Shown here one piece after another: positions 37,238 through 47,493 of a stretch of 64,000 bases of DNA. Made by a program: the position numbers and the translations under genes. How positions within the stretch are numbered: the stretch's first letter is position 1; the number at the start of each line of letters is the position of its first letter. The notes beneath the pieces were generated by a model. It worked only from the letters and a program-made list of their open reading frames with translations. It searched no databases and was not told the origin of the DNA. This DNA comes from an uncultured Saprospiraceae bacterium (lineage in GTDB: Bacteria > Bacteroidota > Bacteroidia > Chitinophagales > Saprospiraceae), in NCBI GenBank assembly GCA_937941765.1, contig CALDGQ010000063.1, forward strand, positions 50,711-114,710, read 5' to 3'.

Positions 37238-40200
37238 ATGAAAAATAAATTACTTAATTTTTTAACATCCTTATCTTTTAGCGGTCGTTCGCGAGAGGAT
37301 CAAGGAAATGGGTTGCAGAGCCCTACGCATACGAAAACAACGGTTTTCGGAATACTGACAATATGCATGTTATTGTGCAGTGTGCAAGATGCCTTTGCCC
37401 AACCAGCAAATGATGATTGCGCTGCAGCAATTGCACTTACACTAGACGCAGGAAACTGTGATGGTGTTGCTACCAACGGTGATAATACCGGTGCCGATCA
37501 AAGTGGTACAGAAGTAGCTGGTGCATGTTTTAATAATGGATCTAATGGAGTGTGGTTCTCATTTGTAGCACCTGCTGTTGGATATGCAACGGTCTCTACT
37601 GACTTTGTTGGTGGTACTTTGTTTGACTCAGAAATAGCTTTGTTTTCTGGAGCTTGTGGAACTTTAGTTGAAGTTGCATGTAGTCAGGATGAGGGAGTTG
37701 TTGATCCAGGAAATGGTTCAACTTGGCTTTCTATTATCGAAGATGCTCCTGTAGTCGCTGGAGACACCTATTATATATTAGTGTCAGGATACAATAATTC
37801 TGAAGGTACTTTTTGTATCGCAGCTAATACTGGGACTGCTCCTCCTCCTCCTCCTGCTAACGATGAATGTGCAAGTGCAATTGCTGCAACAGTAAATGCT
37901 GAAGGTGAATGTACCGCTGTTACTGCTGGAACAACTGCAGGCACAGTGGTTGAAACTGCAGCATTTACATGTGATACTGATGGCGGATTTGATGTTTGGT
38001 ACTCTTTCGTAGCACCAGCAGCAGATGCACTTTTAGTAGAGCAACTTTCTGCTTTTGCAAATGTGGAAGTGGCTGTTTTCGATGCCTGTGATGGTGTAGA
38101 AGTAGCTGGTTCTTGTGCAGATTTAGCTAATCCAGCTACCGTAGCTGGATTGACAGCTGGAAATACTTATTACTTAGTTGTTTGGAATGATGGCTTTGAA
38201 GGTGGTGGTGATTTTGAACTTTGCCTTTCGGCATTTACGATTCCTGCTCCTCCAGCAAATGATGAGTGTGCTGCAGCTATTGCAGTGCCTGTAAATGCTG
38301 ATTTTGATTGTGGAATGACGGTTACTGGAGCAACTATTACATCTGCAACTGCTAGTCCAGAAGATGATACAGTTTGTTCTGGAACAGAAGATGACGATGT
38401 ATGGTTTTCTTTCGTTGCAACAAGTACGGAACACAACATTGCTTTAAATAACGTTACTGGTTCAACAACAGACTTATACCACTCAGTGTGGGAAGGTGCA
38501 TGTGGTGCTGGATTGACAAATTTATTATGTAGCGATCCTAATACTAGTGTACTAACAGGATTGACTATTGGAAATACTTATTTAATTAGAGTTTACACTT
38601 GGACGGCAACTGCTGGACAAACAACAGTTTTTGATGTTTGTATCGGTACGGCTCCTCCTCCTCCAGCAAACGATCTTTGTGCTTCAGCTATAGCACTTCC
38701 TGTCGGTACTGATAATGCTTGTAACTTTACTGCAAGTACAAATGGTGGTGCAACAGATTCAGGTGAATTACCTGCTCCTAGTTGTGCTTCTTATGCAGGT
38801 GGTGATGTATGGTATACAGTGACAGTACCTTCTACAGGTAATCTTACTGTTGATACTGGTAACGGTGGAACTTTCACAGATTCAGGAATGTCTATTTATT
38901 CTGGAACTTGTGGAGCACTTACTGAAATTGAATGTGATGATGATGATTCAGATGATGGAGCATTTTCTTTGATTGCATTGACTGGTCAAACTCCAGGCGA
39001 TGTACTTTACGTTAGAGTATGGGAATTCGGAAACAATGCTTTCGGATCTTTCAATATTTGTGCTAGTTCTGATGAAGTTGGTGTTGCAGTTTGTGGTGGA
39101 GTAGTTGATTATGCTGACGGAGGATCTTGCCATGCGGCAGGAGCTAACGAAGTTGTATTAACCCCTGTAACTTGTTCAGCTGCACCTGAAGTTGTAAATG
39201 CTGATGGAAGTCTAACAGTTATTGGATTTGATTATTACGAAGACAACGCAGCTACAGGTATGTTCTTAGGAACTCAATTTGAATCTGCAACATTAGGTAC
39301 AAGTGCGTGTGATCCTTATACAATGGGATTACCTGATAACCTTACTTGTGAACCAATTACTTATACTTTCGAAATTGTTACTACTATCAATGAATTTGAT
39401 GCTACTAACACTTTTGTTTCTAAAGTTAATGATCCTGAATGTGCTTCAGAGATTGTTTCTTATACAGTTTATCCGCTACTTACCGCTGTAGATGTAACAG
39501 CTGATGCTGCTGCTTGCGGAACTTTACAGATTGACCTTGTAGATGCAGGTGGAAATGTTTGTGATACACAAACTCAAACATGTGTTGCTGATGGTGATTC
39601 ATTTACTGCTGATTTTACAATGGGCGTAACAGACCCTATGGGATGTTCTACATTAACAGCTACTTCTGTAGCATGTTCTGGATGTATAGTTACACCTCCT
39701 ACTTGTGATGCAGATGCTCCTGAATTTGAAGTAAACATGGGAGACTGTGATAATGATGATGGTGACGGACTTGCAACTCCTTTTACTTATATGCCTGCTG
39801 CTGGTAGTGTTGAAAACACAGCAGCTCCTTTTATTACTGAATATATTCTTACTGACGGACCTGGTGGAAACATCGTTACGGTTCACCCTGATTTATTATC
39901 TGCTGAAACCGCAGCAAATGCTTTAGCTGCTGCTGATGGTGGAACAGCTTGTATCGCTGCAATCAACCATGATGGTGATCAATTTATGACACTATCTGGT
40001 GAATTGACTGGTTGTATTATTGCTTCTTTACCTCAAACAACTTTAGAAGCATTGTGGAATTTAGTTATCGGTGCCAACGGAGGCGTTGCTCCTGCAACTT
40101 CAATCGCTCAAATAGAAGCTTTAATTGCAAATGGAGATGGTGGAACAGTTGATTTGACTGCTTTAGGCGGTCCTGTTGATTGTGTGGTTTCACCTTTCTG

Positions 40201-43200
40201 CTACCAAATTTCTGCTGAAGTTTGTATTGCTAATACTGCTTGTGTAGTTGCTCCTTCTTGTGCTATTGCTGCTGACTTAGGAACAGCTCCTGCTGCTCCT
40301 GCAATTACGAATAGTACTTGCATGATGGGTGGAACTGGTGGAACACCAGTTGCATTTACTTGTGCTGCTGGTGGATTTGAAGTAACTGAAGTTTTACTTG
40401 ATCCTAATGCTACTGGTGGATTTAACTTTGATACTGATGGTGATGGAAGTGCTGATACAGATGACGAATTTGTAAAACTATGTAATACTTCTTCTGATAT
40501 ATTAGACGTTAGTGGCGTTATTTTAAATGACCCTACTGGAGGTGATTGGTTTACGTTCCCTGCGGGAACTGAATTGAATCCTGGTGCATGTGTTACTGTT
40601 GTGAATGATTGGGATGGTGGGACTCCTCCTGCTGGAATCTATGACGCAAATGTAACTTCTGGTGGTATCTTGACTAACGGTGGTGACATTATCAATGTTA
40701 TTGACGCAAGCGGATCTGCTTGTGCTGGTGTTACTGCACAGAATGATACAGACGGCTGTGTCCTTGTTATCGCTGATGGTTCATCGATAAGCTGTGGAGA
40801 TGCGGCAAGCTATGAATTTTCAAACCCTGGTACGCCTCCTTCAGGTGGTGGTCCTGGTGTTGTAAGCGGTGGATCAATCGCTGATATTACTTGTCCTGCA
40901 GGATCTACTGCAGAATACTCAACTGATGGCGGAACTACTTGGACTGCTTCAGTTGCTTACGATCAAACGAATGCGATTACTGTAACGGCTAGATGTTTAT
41001 GTGATGAAGATGGAACAACTGCAAGCCCTGCTTCTGCAGCAGTTACTACTGTTCCTGGTATTTGTGAGCCACCAGTTGAAGAATGTCCTTTTATTGAGGC
41101 ACCAACTGTAACTGCTCTTACAATTTGTCAAGGAGATCCTAACGGTGACTTGGCTGCTTTGATGGCTTCTGCTGAAACTTGTCCAGATGGCTCAACTGCT
41201 ATGGTAACATGGTGGGATCACGCTGTTGCACAAACAGGAACTGGTTCAGTACCTGTTGGCGCAGGACCAGTATTAGATGCTACTGCAATTATTGATGCAA
41301 GCGTTCCTGGAATGAAATTCTTATACGCTCAATCAGATTGTGGAGATTGCTCTAGTGTAAGATCACAATTGATGATTGTTATCAATCCTGCTGTTAGCTT
41401 GGATTTAGATGATATTATGAACCCATCTTGTAACGCCGCTGTAGGTGCTCCTGATGGTTCATTCAGAGTAGACGCTCAAGGCGGTACGCCTCCTTTTACT
41501 TATACTGTTAATGGCAACCCGATTACAGATCTTACAGCTACAGATGTGGTAGAAGGTTTGTTAGAAGGATCTTATGATGTTGTTGTTACGGATGCTAATG
41601 GATGTACGGATATGGGTAATGTAACCCTTGTACAACCTACTGCATTTACATTAACTACTGCTTTTACTGCTGAAACTTGTTTCGGAGATAACACGGCTAC
41701 AGTTACAGTTACTGCTGATAATCCAGGTGGATTAAATCTTGAGTATGCAATTAGCTCTCAAAATACTTGGCAGCCAACTGGAGCATTTACTGGCTTAACA
41801 GCTGGTGATTACACTGTTTTTGTTAGAGACGCTAACAACATTGCATGTGAAGTTAATGCTGCAGTTACTATAACTGGACCAGCTCAACTTGCTGCTCCTG
41901 CTGTTACTGATTATATGATTTGTGTAGGTACTGCAGTTCCTGCTGGCGAAGGTCTAGCAACTGATTGTACAGCTACTAATTTCTACAATACTGCTGGTGC
42001 TTTAATCTCTACTGTTTCTCCTTTCGATCCAGTTGCAACTGGTTTTGTTAATCCTAACATTGTAGGAACAACTTGTTTCTCTGCAGCTTGTACGGATGCT
42101 TTAGGTTGCGAAAGCGAACTTGTTGAAGTTTGTTTCGAAGTTGTAGATAATCCTCCTGCTGTTGAAGTAGTTGGAGCTGCAAACACTTGCCCAGCTGGTA
42201 GTGAGACTTTCACTGCTGTTGGTGGACAAGACGGTAGTACTTTTGTATGGACGGTTGATGGTGCAGGAAACATTGTTACTTCAAGTGATGGTGCAACTGC
42301 TACAATTACTTTCGGTGCAACTACTGACGGACCTTTTACAGTATCTGTTACAGAAGCATTAGCTAGTGGTTGTTCAACTACTTCTTCTACTGAAATAATT
42401 GTTGAAAATGTAAGTCAACTTGCTTGTAGAAGTAACTTGAATGTTTCTCTTGGTTCTAATTGTGGAGCTGATTTAGATGCTTCTGTATTTATCAAGAATG
42501 CTGCTTACGGAGCAGATAGTTATACAATCGTTTCAGCTACTGATGTTGAAACTGGTGAAGATGTAATTGCTACTGGTGCAGGTTATACTGCTAACCATAC
42601 TTACAATGTAATGGTTGAACATATTTGTAGCGGAACTCGTTGTTGGTCAACGATGTTTGCTGAAGATAAAATTGCTCCAACTCTTGTTTGTCCTCCAACT
42701 GAACAGTACGGTTGTACTGCGGATAACAAACCAGTTTGGCCTGGAGATTATCCAACTGCAAATGACAACTGTTGTGATATGAATGATCCTAGTTTCTTTG
42801 ATTATTCAGATAGCAATGTGATTCCAGCTGGAACACTTATAGCTTCTGGTTTCTCTGGAGTTTTAGCTCCTGCAAATTGGGCGCTTGATTTAGATGTAGC
42901 TGGTGAAGTTAATTTTGTTGATACTGATTCTATGAATCTAGTTTCTTCAAGCTTTGCACAAACGTTTATTGGTCAGCAAGTGACTTCAAACTATACTGCT
43001 GGTCAAGGCCTTGAAATTTGTTTTGACTGGGTTTACAATGATGAAGATGGAGTTTTTGAAGATTTCTTCATAGCTATTAACGGTACTGTAGATCTAGCTT
43101 CAGCTGCTGCAGGTGCAGATTCATACTGCGCAACATTAGTTGAAGGAGATGTTTTATCTATTGGTATTAACTCTAGTGATGACTGGTTACCTTTCAGTAC

Positions 43201-46200
43201 TGCTTCTATTACTAATATTACTGCTTCAAATACAGAAGAATTAGTTGATAACTCTACTTGTGGTAGCGAATTCATTTACCGTACTTGGACAATCGTTGAT
43301 TGTAATGGTAATGTTGGTGAAACTTGTAGCCAAATCGTAAATATTACTAGACCATTATTGTCTGATATCGAATTTCCAGATGACATCATCTTGGAATGTG
43401 GAACAATTCCTGGTTCTAACCCTGCTGAAATGCAAGGAACAGATCCTGAAGATTTAGACGGTTTAGTTTCTGACTTAGAAGATGAAGATGATGAATTAGA
43501 TGAAGATTACCCTGTATTGGAAGGTGAAGACCTTGACGAAAAGACTTGTTTCTTTGTTGCTTCTCACCAAGATCAACATGTACCAAACTTATGTGGTGAA
43601 ACAGTTAAGATCATTCGTACTTGGACTGTTACTGACTGGTGTTCTGGTGATCAAGTAACTGATATTCAAATTATCAAATTGTTGGATACAACTGCTCCAG
43701 TTATCTTAAACTGTGGTGGTTCTGTTGATGTTCCTGCTGCTGCTGGTAGCTGTGAAGGTTACTACGGTATTCCTGCTGTTGAGATCTTTGAAGAATGTGC
43801 AAACCCTGTTACTGTAACTGCTAATGGATTAAACATCGGTGACGAAGTTTACATTCCTGAAGGTGGTCTTACTTTAATGTATGTTGCAACAGATGCTTGT
43901 GGAAACACTTCTTCTTGTGACGTTACTTTGAACTTGGTTGATACTTATGGCCCAGTTGCTATTTGTGATGCTAACACAACAGTTTCATTAAGTAATTTTG
44001 ACAACGGTCTTGCTGTTGTTTGTTACGAAACTTTCGATGACGGTTCTTATGACAACTGTGAAGATGATATCGTAATCAAAGTGAAGCGTATGGGTTCTGA
44101 TGACCTATTCAGCAACTGTGTTGATTTCGGTTGTGATGATTCAGGTGATACGGTTAGAGTTCGTATGAGAGTATATGACATCTACTTAGATGACTATGCA
44201 GTTGCTCAAGCGGATACTACACACTACATTGATGCAGACCAAGATAGAAGATACAGCGAATGTATGATTCAAGTAGTTGTTCAAGATAAGATCGATCCAG
44301 AAATTATCTGTACGACTAGATTCATCGAATGTGTAGATAGCTACAACGATGTTACTTCAATTGGAGTAATTGGAAGTGAGCTACTTTGTCCTGATGCTGC
44401 AGGTAATGTTGTAAACCAGGATATATTATCTACTAGTTTCCCTAGCTTGTCTACGGATCCTAATGCTGGAATTCCAGTTTACTGTAACAACTGTCCTGGT
44501 ATTTCTGATTCAGAAATCTTAGGTTACAGACCTGCTTCAATATTCTCTATTGAAGATAACTGTCCTGATGGATTATACTTAACAATTACTGATAATCCAC
44601 AACTTGGTTGTGGTGGAACTGGTAGAGTTTTCAGAAGCTGGAAGTTGTTTGATGCAACTGGCGATCAAGTTGATAACTGTAACCAACAAATTAGAATTAA
44701 TAACACTTACCACTGGTGGAATCCTCTTGCTGACGGAACTGCTGGTGTGAATGATACAATTTTCGGTATCGATAACTGTATTGAACGCGTAATCTACCAT
44801 GATGATGACTTAATCAACTGGCCAGATAACACTACTTTCGACTGTAACTCAGGTACTTCTGAACAAGATGTAGATGCATTGTTGAACATTATGCCTGACG
44901 TATACGATCTTGTTGAAGGTCTTGATGACGATTGTGCCGAATTATACTTAGCTGTAAATGATCACTATGTTTACGATCTTCCAGATGCTTGCTACAAAGT
45001 AGTTCGTGAATGGAAAATCTTTGACGATTGCAAATACGATCCGAACGATCCTGAAGATGGTGGTTTCTGGTCTGCAACTCGTGAAATAACTGTAATCGAT
45101 AGTACTGCTCCTACATTTGATGATTGTACAGATAGAGAATTTGATGTAACTGCACCTAACTGTGTTGAAGTTGATCAAGTTGGATGTACAGGATATGCTG
45201 ACCTTTCAGTGAACGCTACTGACTTCTGTGGTAACGATGCAATCGTTTACAGATGGTACTTAGATGCTAACGCTGATGGTCTAGTTGATCAAATCGGTGA
45301 TGGAAATGATGCAAGTGGTATTTACCCAATCGGTACGCACACAATCAGATACGAAGCTGAAGATGGTTGCGGAAACGTTGCTGTTTGTGAATTTGATTTC
45401 AAAATCATTGACAACAAAGCACCAACACCTGTTTGTATTGTATTGACTTCTACTGTAATGCCTTCTACAGGTGCACTAGAAATTTGGGCTACTGATTTCG
45501 AATCAGGTTCTTCTTGTGATAACTGTACTGCATATGATGACTTGGAATGGAGAATTAACAAAGGAACGAGTAGAACTACTCCTCCTTCTGCTAACTCTAC
45601 AAGCGTAACTTATGATTGTACTTCTGAAATCATCTCATTCGGTGCGCCAATGGATGTTCAGATATGGTTATTGGATGAAGCTGGAAACTGGGACTTCTGT
45701 ATCACACAGATAGTATTCACTCCAATCAATGCTAACGATACAGATCACCCTTGTTACAACGGACCTGAAATGTTAGACATTACAGGAGTTGTTGAAACAG
45801 AAGATCATGACATGGTTGAAATGGTAGATATTGATGTATCATCTACTTCTACTAATCCTTTTACAACTGGAACGAATGGTTTATTCTCATTCTTTGGTGT
45901 ACCTGCTGGTGGAAATTATGTTGTTACTCCTGAAAAGGATCTCAACCCACTAAACGGTGTTACTACTTACGATTTAGTTCTTATCTCTCAGCACATCTTA
46001 GGAGTTCAAACTTTGGATTCTCCTTACAAGATCATCGCTGCAGATGCTAACTTATCTGGAAGTGTAACAACACTTGACCTTGTGAAAATTAGATCAGTCA
46101 TCTTGAACATTGATCAAAATTTTGCTCCTAATACTTCATGGAGATTTGTAGATATGGATTTTGTTTTCCCTACACCTACAAACCCATTTGCAACAACATT

Positions 46201-47023
46201 CCCTGAGGTTATTGCTTACAATAATCTTACAAACGATCAACTTGCTACTGACTTTATCGGTGTTAAGATCGGTGATGTAAACGGTTCTGCTTTACCTAAC
46301 CAATTAATTGGTGCTGTAAACAGAAGTGCTGACGGAACTTTGAACTTCGATACAGATGATATCAAGTTAATCGACGGAAATGAATATACAATTGATTTCA
46401 CTGCTACTGATTTCACAGAGTTACTAGGTTACCAATACTCAATCGAGTTTGATGCGGATGTACTCGAATTTGTGGACATCAACGCTGGTGAATTAAATGA
46501 CTTAACAGATACTAATTTTGGATTGACTATGGTCAACGAAGGTATCATTACTACTAGCTGGAATAGTGCTACTGCAACTACAATGAAAGACGACGCTGTA
46601 TTATTCAGCATGACTTTCAACGCTAAAGGAAACGGACTATTGAGTGAAGTAATGTCTGCAACTTCTAAGGAAGTGAAGGCTGAAGCTTACACAACTAATC
46701 TTGATCTTTTAGATGTTGCTCTTGCTTTCAACACAGAAAATGGAACGGTTACTTCTGGACCAGCATTCGAATTGCTACAGAACACACCAAACCCTTTCAA
46801 AGTAGAAACTACTATCGGTTTCAACTTACCGGAAGCTCAAAGTGCTACACTACAAATCATGGATGTTTCTGGAAAATTACTTAAAGTAATCCAGGGAGAT
46901 TTCGTACGCGGATACAACGAAGTAAAGCTTAATAAGCAAGAATTACAAGGTGCGGGAGTATTGTACTACCAGTTAGATACAGCTAACGATACCGCGACGA
47001 AGAAAATGATTTTAATAGACTAA
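37238..47023 (+). CDS. Giant T9SS type A cargo, paralog 1 (PANDEC repeats, LTD, HYR, dockerin- and cohesin-like)
   Basis: A 3261-aa secreted protein. A long signal region ends DAFAQ at residue 55; no Met occurs between residue 1 and residue ~43, so the extension seems real. Four Cys-containing beta-sandwich units each open with PANDxC (starts at codons 56, 206, 339, 476). A lamin-tail-like domain lies at ~1044-1172 (EVLLDPNATGG, EFVKLCN), a SprB-type repeat at ~1387-1470, and PKD-like modules to ~1800. HYR-like modules fill ~1805-2730 (TAPVILNCGG, VATDACGNTSSCD). Then come a CNA-B-like region (~2841), dockerin-like loops (~2890-2960, DANLSGSVTTLDLV), a cohesin-like domain (~3047-3165) and the type A sorting domain (~3177-3261, QNTPNPF). 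It heads a tandem family of three. A structural or matrix role is likely. Confidence 0.92.
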   Translation: MKNKLLNFLTSLSFSGRSREDQGNGLQSPTHTKTTVFGILTICMLLCSVQDAFAQPANDDCAAAIALTLDAGNCDGVATNGDNTGADQSGTEVAGACFNNGSNGVWFSFVAPAVGYATVSTDFVGGTLFDSEIALFSGACGTLVEVACSQDEGVVDPGNGSTWLSIIEDAPVVAGDTYYILVSGYNNSEGTFCIAANTGTAPPPPPANDECASAIAATVNAEGECTAVTAGTTAGTVVETAAFTCDTDGGFDVWYSFVAPAADALLVEQLSAFANVEVAVFDACDGVEVAGSCADLANPATVAGLTAGNTYYLVVWNDGFEGGGDFELCLSAFTIPAPPANDECAAAIAVPVNADFDCGMTVTGATITSATASPEDDTVCSGTEDDDVWFSFVATSTEHNIALNNVTGSTTDLYHSVWEGACGAGLTNLLCSDPNTSVLTGLTIGNTYLIRVYTWTATAGQTTVFDVCIGTAPPPPANDLCASAIALPVGTDNACNFTASTNGGATDSGELPAPSCASYAGGDVWYTVTVPSTGNLTVDTGNGGTFTDSGMSIYSGTCGALTEIECDDDDSDDGAFSLIALTGQTPGDVLYVRVWEFGNNAFGSFNICASSDEVGVAVCGGVVDYADGGSCHAAGANEVVLTPVTCSAAPEVVNADGSLTVIGFDYYEDNAATGMFLGTQFESATLGTSACDPYTMGLPDNLTCEPITYTFEIVTTINEFDATNTFVSKVNDPECASEIVSYTVYPLLTAVDVTADAAACGTLQIDLVDAGGNVCDTQTQTCVADGDSFTADFTMGVTDPMGCSTLTATSVACSGCIVTPPTCDADAPEFEVNMGDCDNDDGDGLATPFTYMPAAGSVENTAAPFITEYILTDGPGGNIVTVHPDLLSAETAANALAAADGGTACIAAINHDGDQFMTLSGELTGCIIASLPQTTLEALWNLVIGANGGVAPATSIAQIEALIANGDGGTVDLTALGGPVDCVVSPFCYQISAEVCIANTACVVAPSCAIAADLGTAPAAPAITNSTCMMGGTGGTPVAFTCAAGGFEVTEVLLDPNATGGFNFDTDGDGSADTDDEFVKLCNTSSDILDVSGVILNDPTGGDWFTFPAGTELNPGACVTVVNDWDGGTPPAGIYDANVTSGGILTNGGDIINVIDASGSACAGVTAQNDTDGCVLVIADGSSISCGDAASYEFSNPGTPPSGGGPGVVSGGSIADITCPAGSTAEYSTDGGTTWTASVAYDQTNAITVTARCLCDEDGTTASPASAAVTTVPGICEPPVEECPFIEAPTVTALTICQGDPNGDLAALMASAETCPDGSTAMVTWWDHAVAQTGTGSVPVGAGPVLDATAIIDASVPGMKFLYAQSDCGDCSSVRSQLMIVINPAVSLDLDDIMNPSCNAAVGAPDGSFRVDAQGGTPPFTYTVNGNPITDLTATDVVEGLLEGSYDVVVTDANGCTDMGNVTLVQPTAFTLTTAFTAETCFGDNTATVTVTADNPGGLNLEYAISSQNTWQPTGAFTGLTAGDYTVFVRDANNIACEVNAAVTITGPAQLAAPAVTDYMICVGTAVPAGEGLATDCTATNFYNTAGALISTVSPFDPVATGFVNPNIVGTTCFSAACTDALGCESELVEVCFEVVDNPPAVEVVGAANTCPAGSETFTAVGGQDGSTFVWTVDGAGNIVTSSDGATATITFGATTDGPFTVSVTEALASGCSTTSSTEIIVENVSQLACRSNLNVSLGSNCGADLDASVFIKNAAYGADSYTIVSATDVETGEDVIATGAGYTANHTYNVMVEHICSGTRCWSTMFAEDKIAPTLVCPPTEQYGCTADNKPVWPGDYPTANDNCCDMNDPSFFDYSDSNVIPAGTLIASGFSGVLAPANWALDLDVAGEVNFVDTDSMNLVSSSFAQTFIGQQVTSNYTAGQGLEICFDWVYNDEDGVFEDFFIAINGTVDLASAAAGADSYCATLVEGDVLSIGINSSDDWLPFSTASITNITASNTEELVDNSTCGSEFIYRTWTIVDCNGNVGETCSQIVNITRPLLSDIEFPDDIILECGTIPGSNPAEMQGTDPEDLDGLVSDLEDEDDELDEDYPVLEGEDLDEKTCFFVASHQDQHVPNLCGETVKIIRTWTVTDWCSGDQVTDIQIIKLLDTTAPVILNCGGSVDVPAAAGSCEGYYGIPAVEIFEECANPVTVTANGLNIGDEVYIPEGGLTLMYVATDACGNTSSCDVTLNLVDTYGPVAICDANTTVSLSNFDNGLAVVCYETFDDGSYDNCEDDIVIKVKRMGSDDLFSNCVDFGCDDSGDTVRVRMRVYDIYLDDYAVAQADTTHYIDADQDRRYSECMIQVVVQDKIDPEIICTTRFIECVDSYNDVTSIGVIGSELLCPDAAGNVVNQDILSTSFPSLSTDPNAGIPVYCNNCPGISDSEILGYRPASIFSIEDNCPDGLYLTITDNPQLGCGGTGRVFRSWKLFDATGDQVDNCNQQIRINNTYHWWNPLADGTAGVNDTIFGIDNCIERVIYHDDDLINWPDNTTFDCNSGTSEQDVDALLNIMPDVYDLVEGLDDDCAELYLAVNDHYVYDLPDACYKVVREWKIFDDCKYDPNDPEDGGFWSATREITVIDSTAPTFDDCTDREFDVTAPNCVEVDQVGCTGYADLSVNATDFCGNDAIVYRWYLDANADGLVDQIGDGNDASGIYPIGTHTIRYEAEDGCGNVAVCEFDFKIIDNKAPTPVCIVLTSTVMPSTGALEIWATDFESGSSCDNCTAYDDLEWRINKGTSRTTPPSANSTSVTYDCTSEIISFGAPMDVQIWLLDEAGNWDFCITQIVFTPINANDTDHPCYNGPEMLDITGVVETEDHDMVEMVDIDVSSTSTNPFTTGTNGLFSFFGVPAGGNYVVTPEKDLNPLNGVTTYDLVLISQHILGVQTLDSPYKIIAADANLSGSVTTLDLVKIRSVILNIDQNFAPNTSWRFVDMDFVFPTPTNPFATTFPEVIAYNNLTNDQLATDFIGVKIGDVNGSALPNQLIGAVNRSADGTLNFDTDDIKLIDGNEYTIDFTATDFTELLGYQYSIEFDADVLEFVDINAGELNDLTDTNFGLTMVNEGIITTSWNSATATTMKDDAVLFSMTFNAKGNGLLSEVMSATSKEVKAEAYTTNLDLLDVALAFNTENGTVTSGPAFELLQNTPNPFKVETTIGFNLPEAQSATLQIMDVSGKLLKVIQGDFVRGYNEVKLNKQELQGAGVLYYQLDTANDTATKKMILID

Positions 47024-47030
47024 GAAAATT

Positions 47031-47064
47031 AGATAGCCTCCCTCTTCGGAGGGAGGCTTTATCT
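47031..47064 (+). terminator. UUCG hairpin after paralog 1
   Basis: A perfect 9-bp stem, GCCTCCCTC and GAGGGAGGC, capped by TTCG (47036-47057), with AGATA/TATCT arms outside. It lies 12 nt past the stop. The T-run after it is weak, so some read-through into the next gene is likely. Confidence 0.75.
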
Positions 47065-47096
47065 AAGATTTTTATAAAATGAAAATTTAAGAATCC

Positions 47097-47492
47097 ATGA
47101 AAAATTTAAATACCATAATCAAGCTTATGTGCTTAGTAGCGTTCTGCATGATGTCGACAGTTGCTTTCTCACAATCAAATAACGAAAGAGTTATTTTCAA
47201 AAAAGGAGATAAAGTTGTCAACAATTATGATGGATCACTGCAATCTATTGGTGCGATACTTAAAACAAGTAATCAAGCAACTATAGACAAGCATACTACA
47301 AAGTTGAGATCAGCATTGCAGGAAGTTACCGGCAACGCAGTTTCAACGAATGACCTGGATACTATGTTAGATGTAACGCAAAACAACCTAGATTTTTGGT
47401 TGAATGCTTACGATCAATTAAAGGTGACGAATCATGACCACAACTTGTATGTGGTCCGATCAATCATCGCTAACTTAAAATCCAAGTTATAG
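47097..47492 (+). CDS. Small secreted protein of unknown function
   Basis: A 131-aa protein with a clear signal peptide (MKNLNTIIKLMCLVAFCMMSTVAFSQ) and a mature part of ~105 residues, mostly polar and predicted helical (TIDKHTTKLRSALQEV, LDTMLDVTQNNLDFWLNAYDQL). It has no Cys in the mature part and no sorting domain, so it should stay in the periplasm unless carried by another protein. It sits between two giant cargo genes; its stop codon is only 1 nt before the first possible start of the next. That placement suggests a chaperone, export helper or subunit of the giant downstream, which is inference only. Confidence 0.75.
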   Translation: MKNLNTIIKLMCLVAFCMMSTVAFSQSNNERVIFKKGDKVVNNYDGSLQSIGAILKTSNQATIDKHTTKLRSALQEVTGNAVSTNDLDTMLDVTQNNLDFWLNAYDQLKVTNHDHNLYVVRSIIANLKSKL

Positions 47493-47493
47493 C

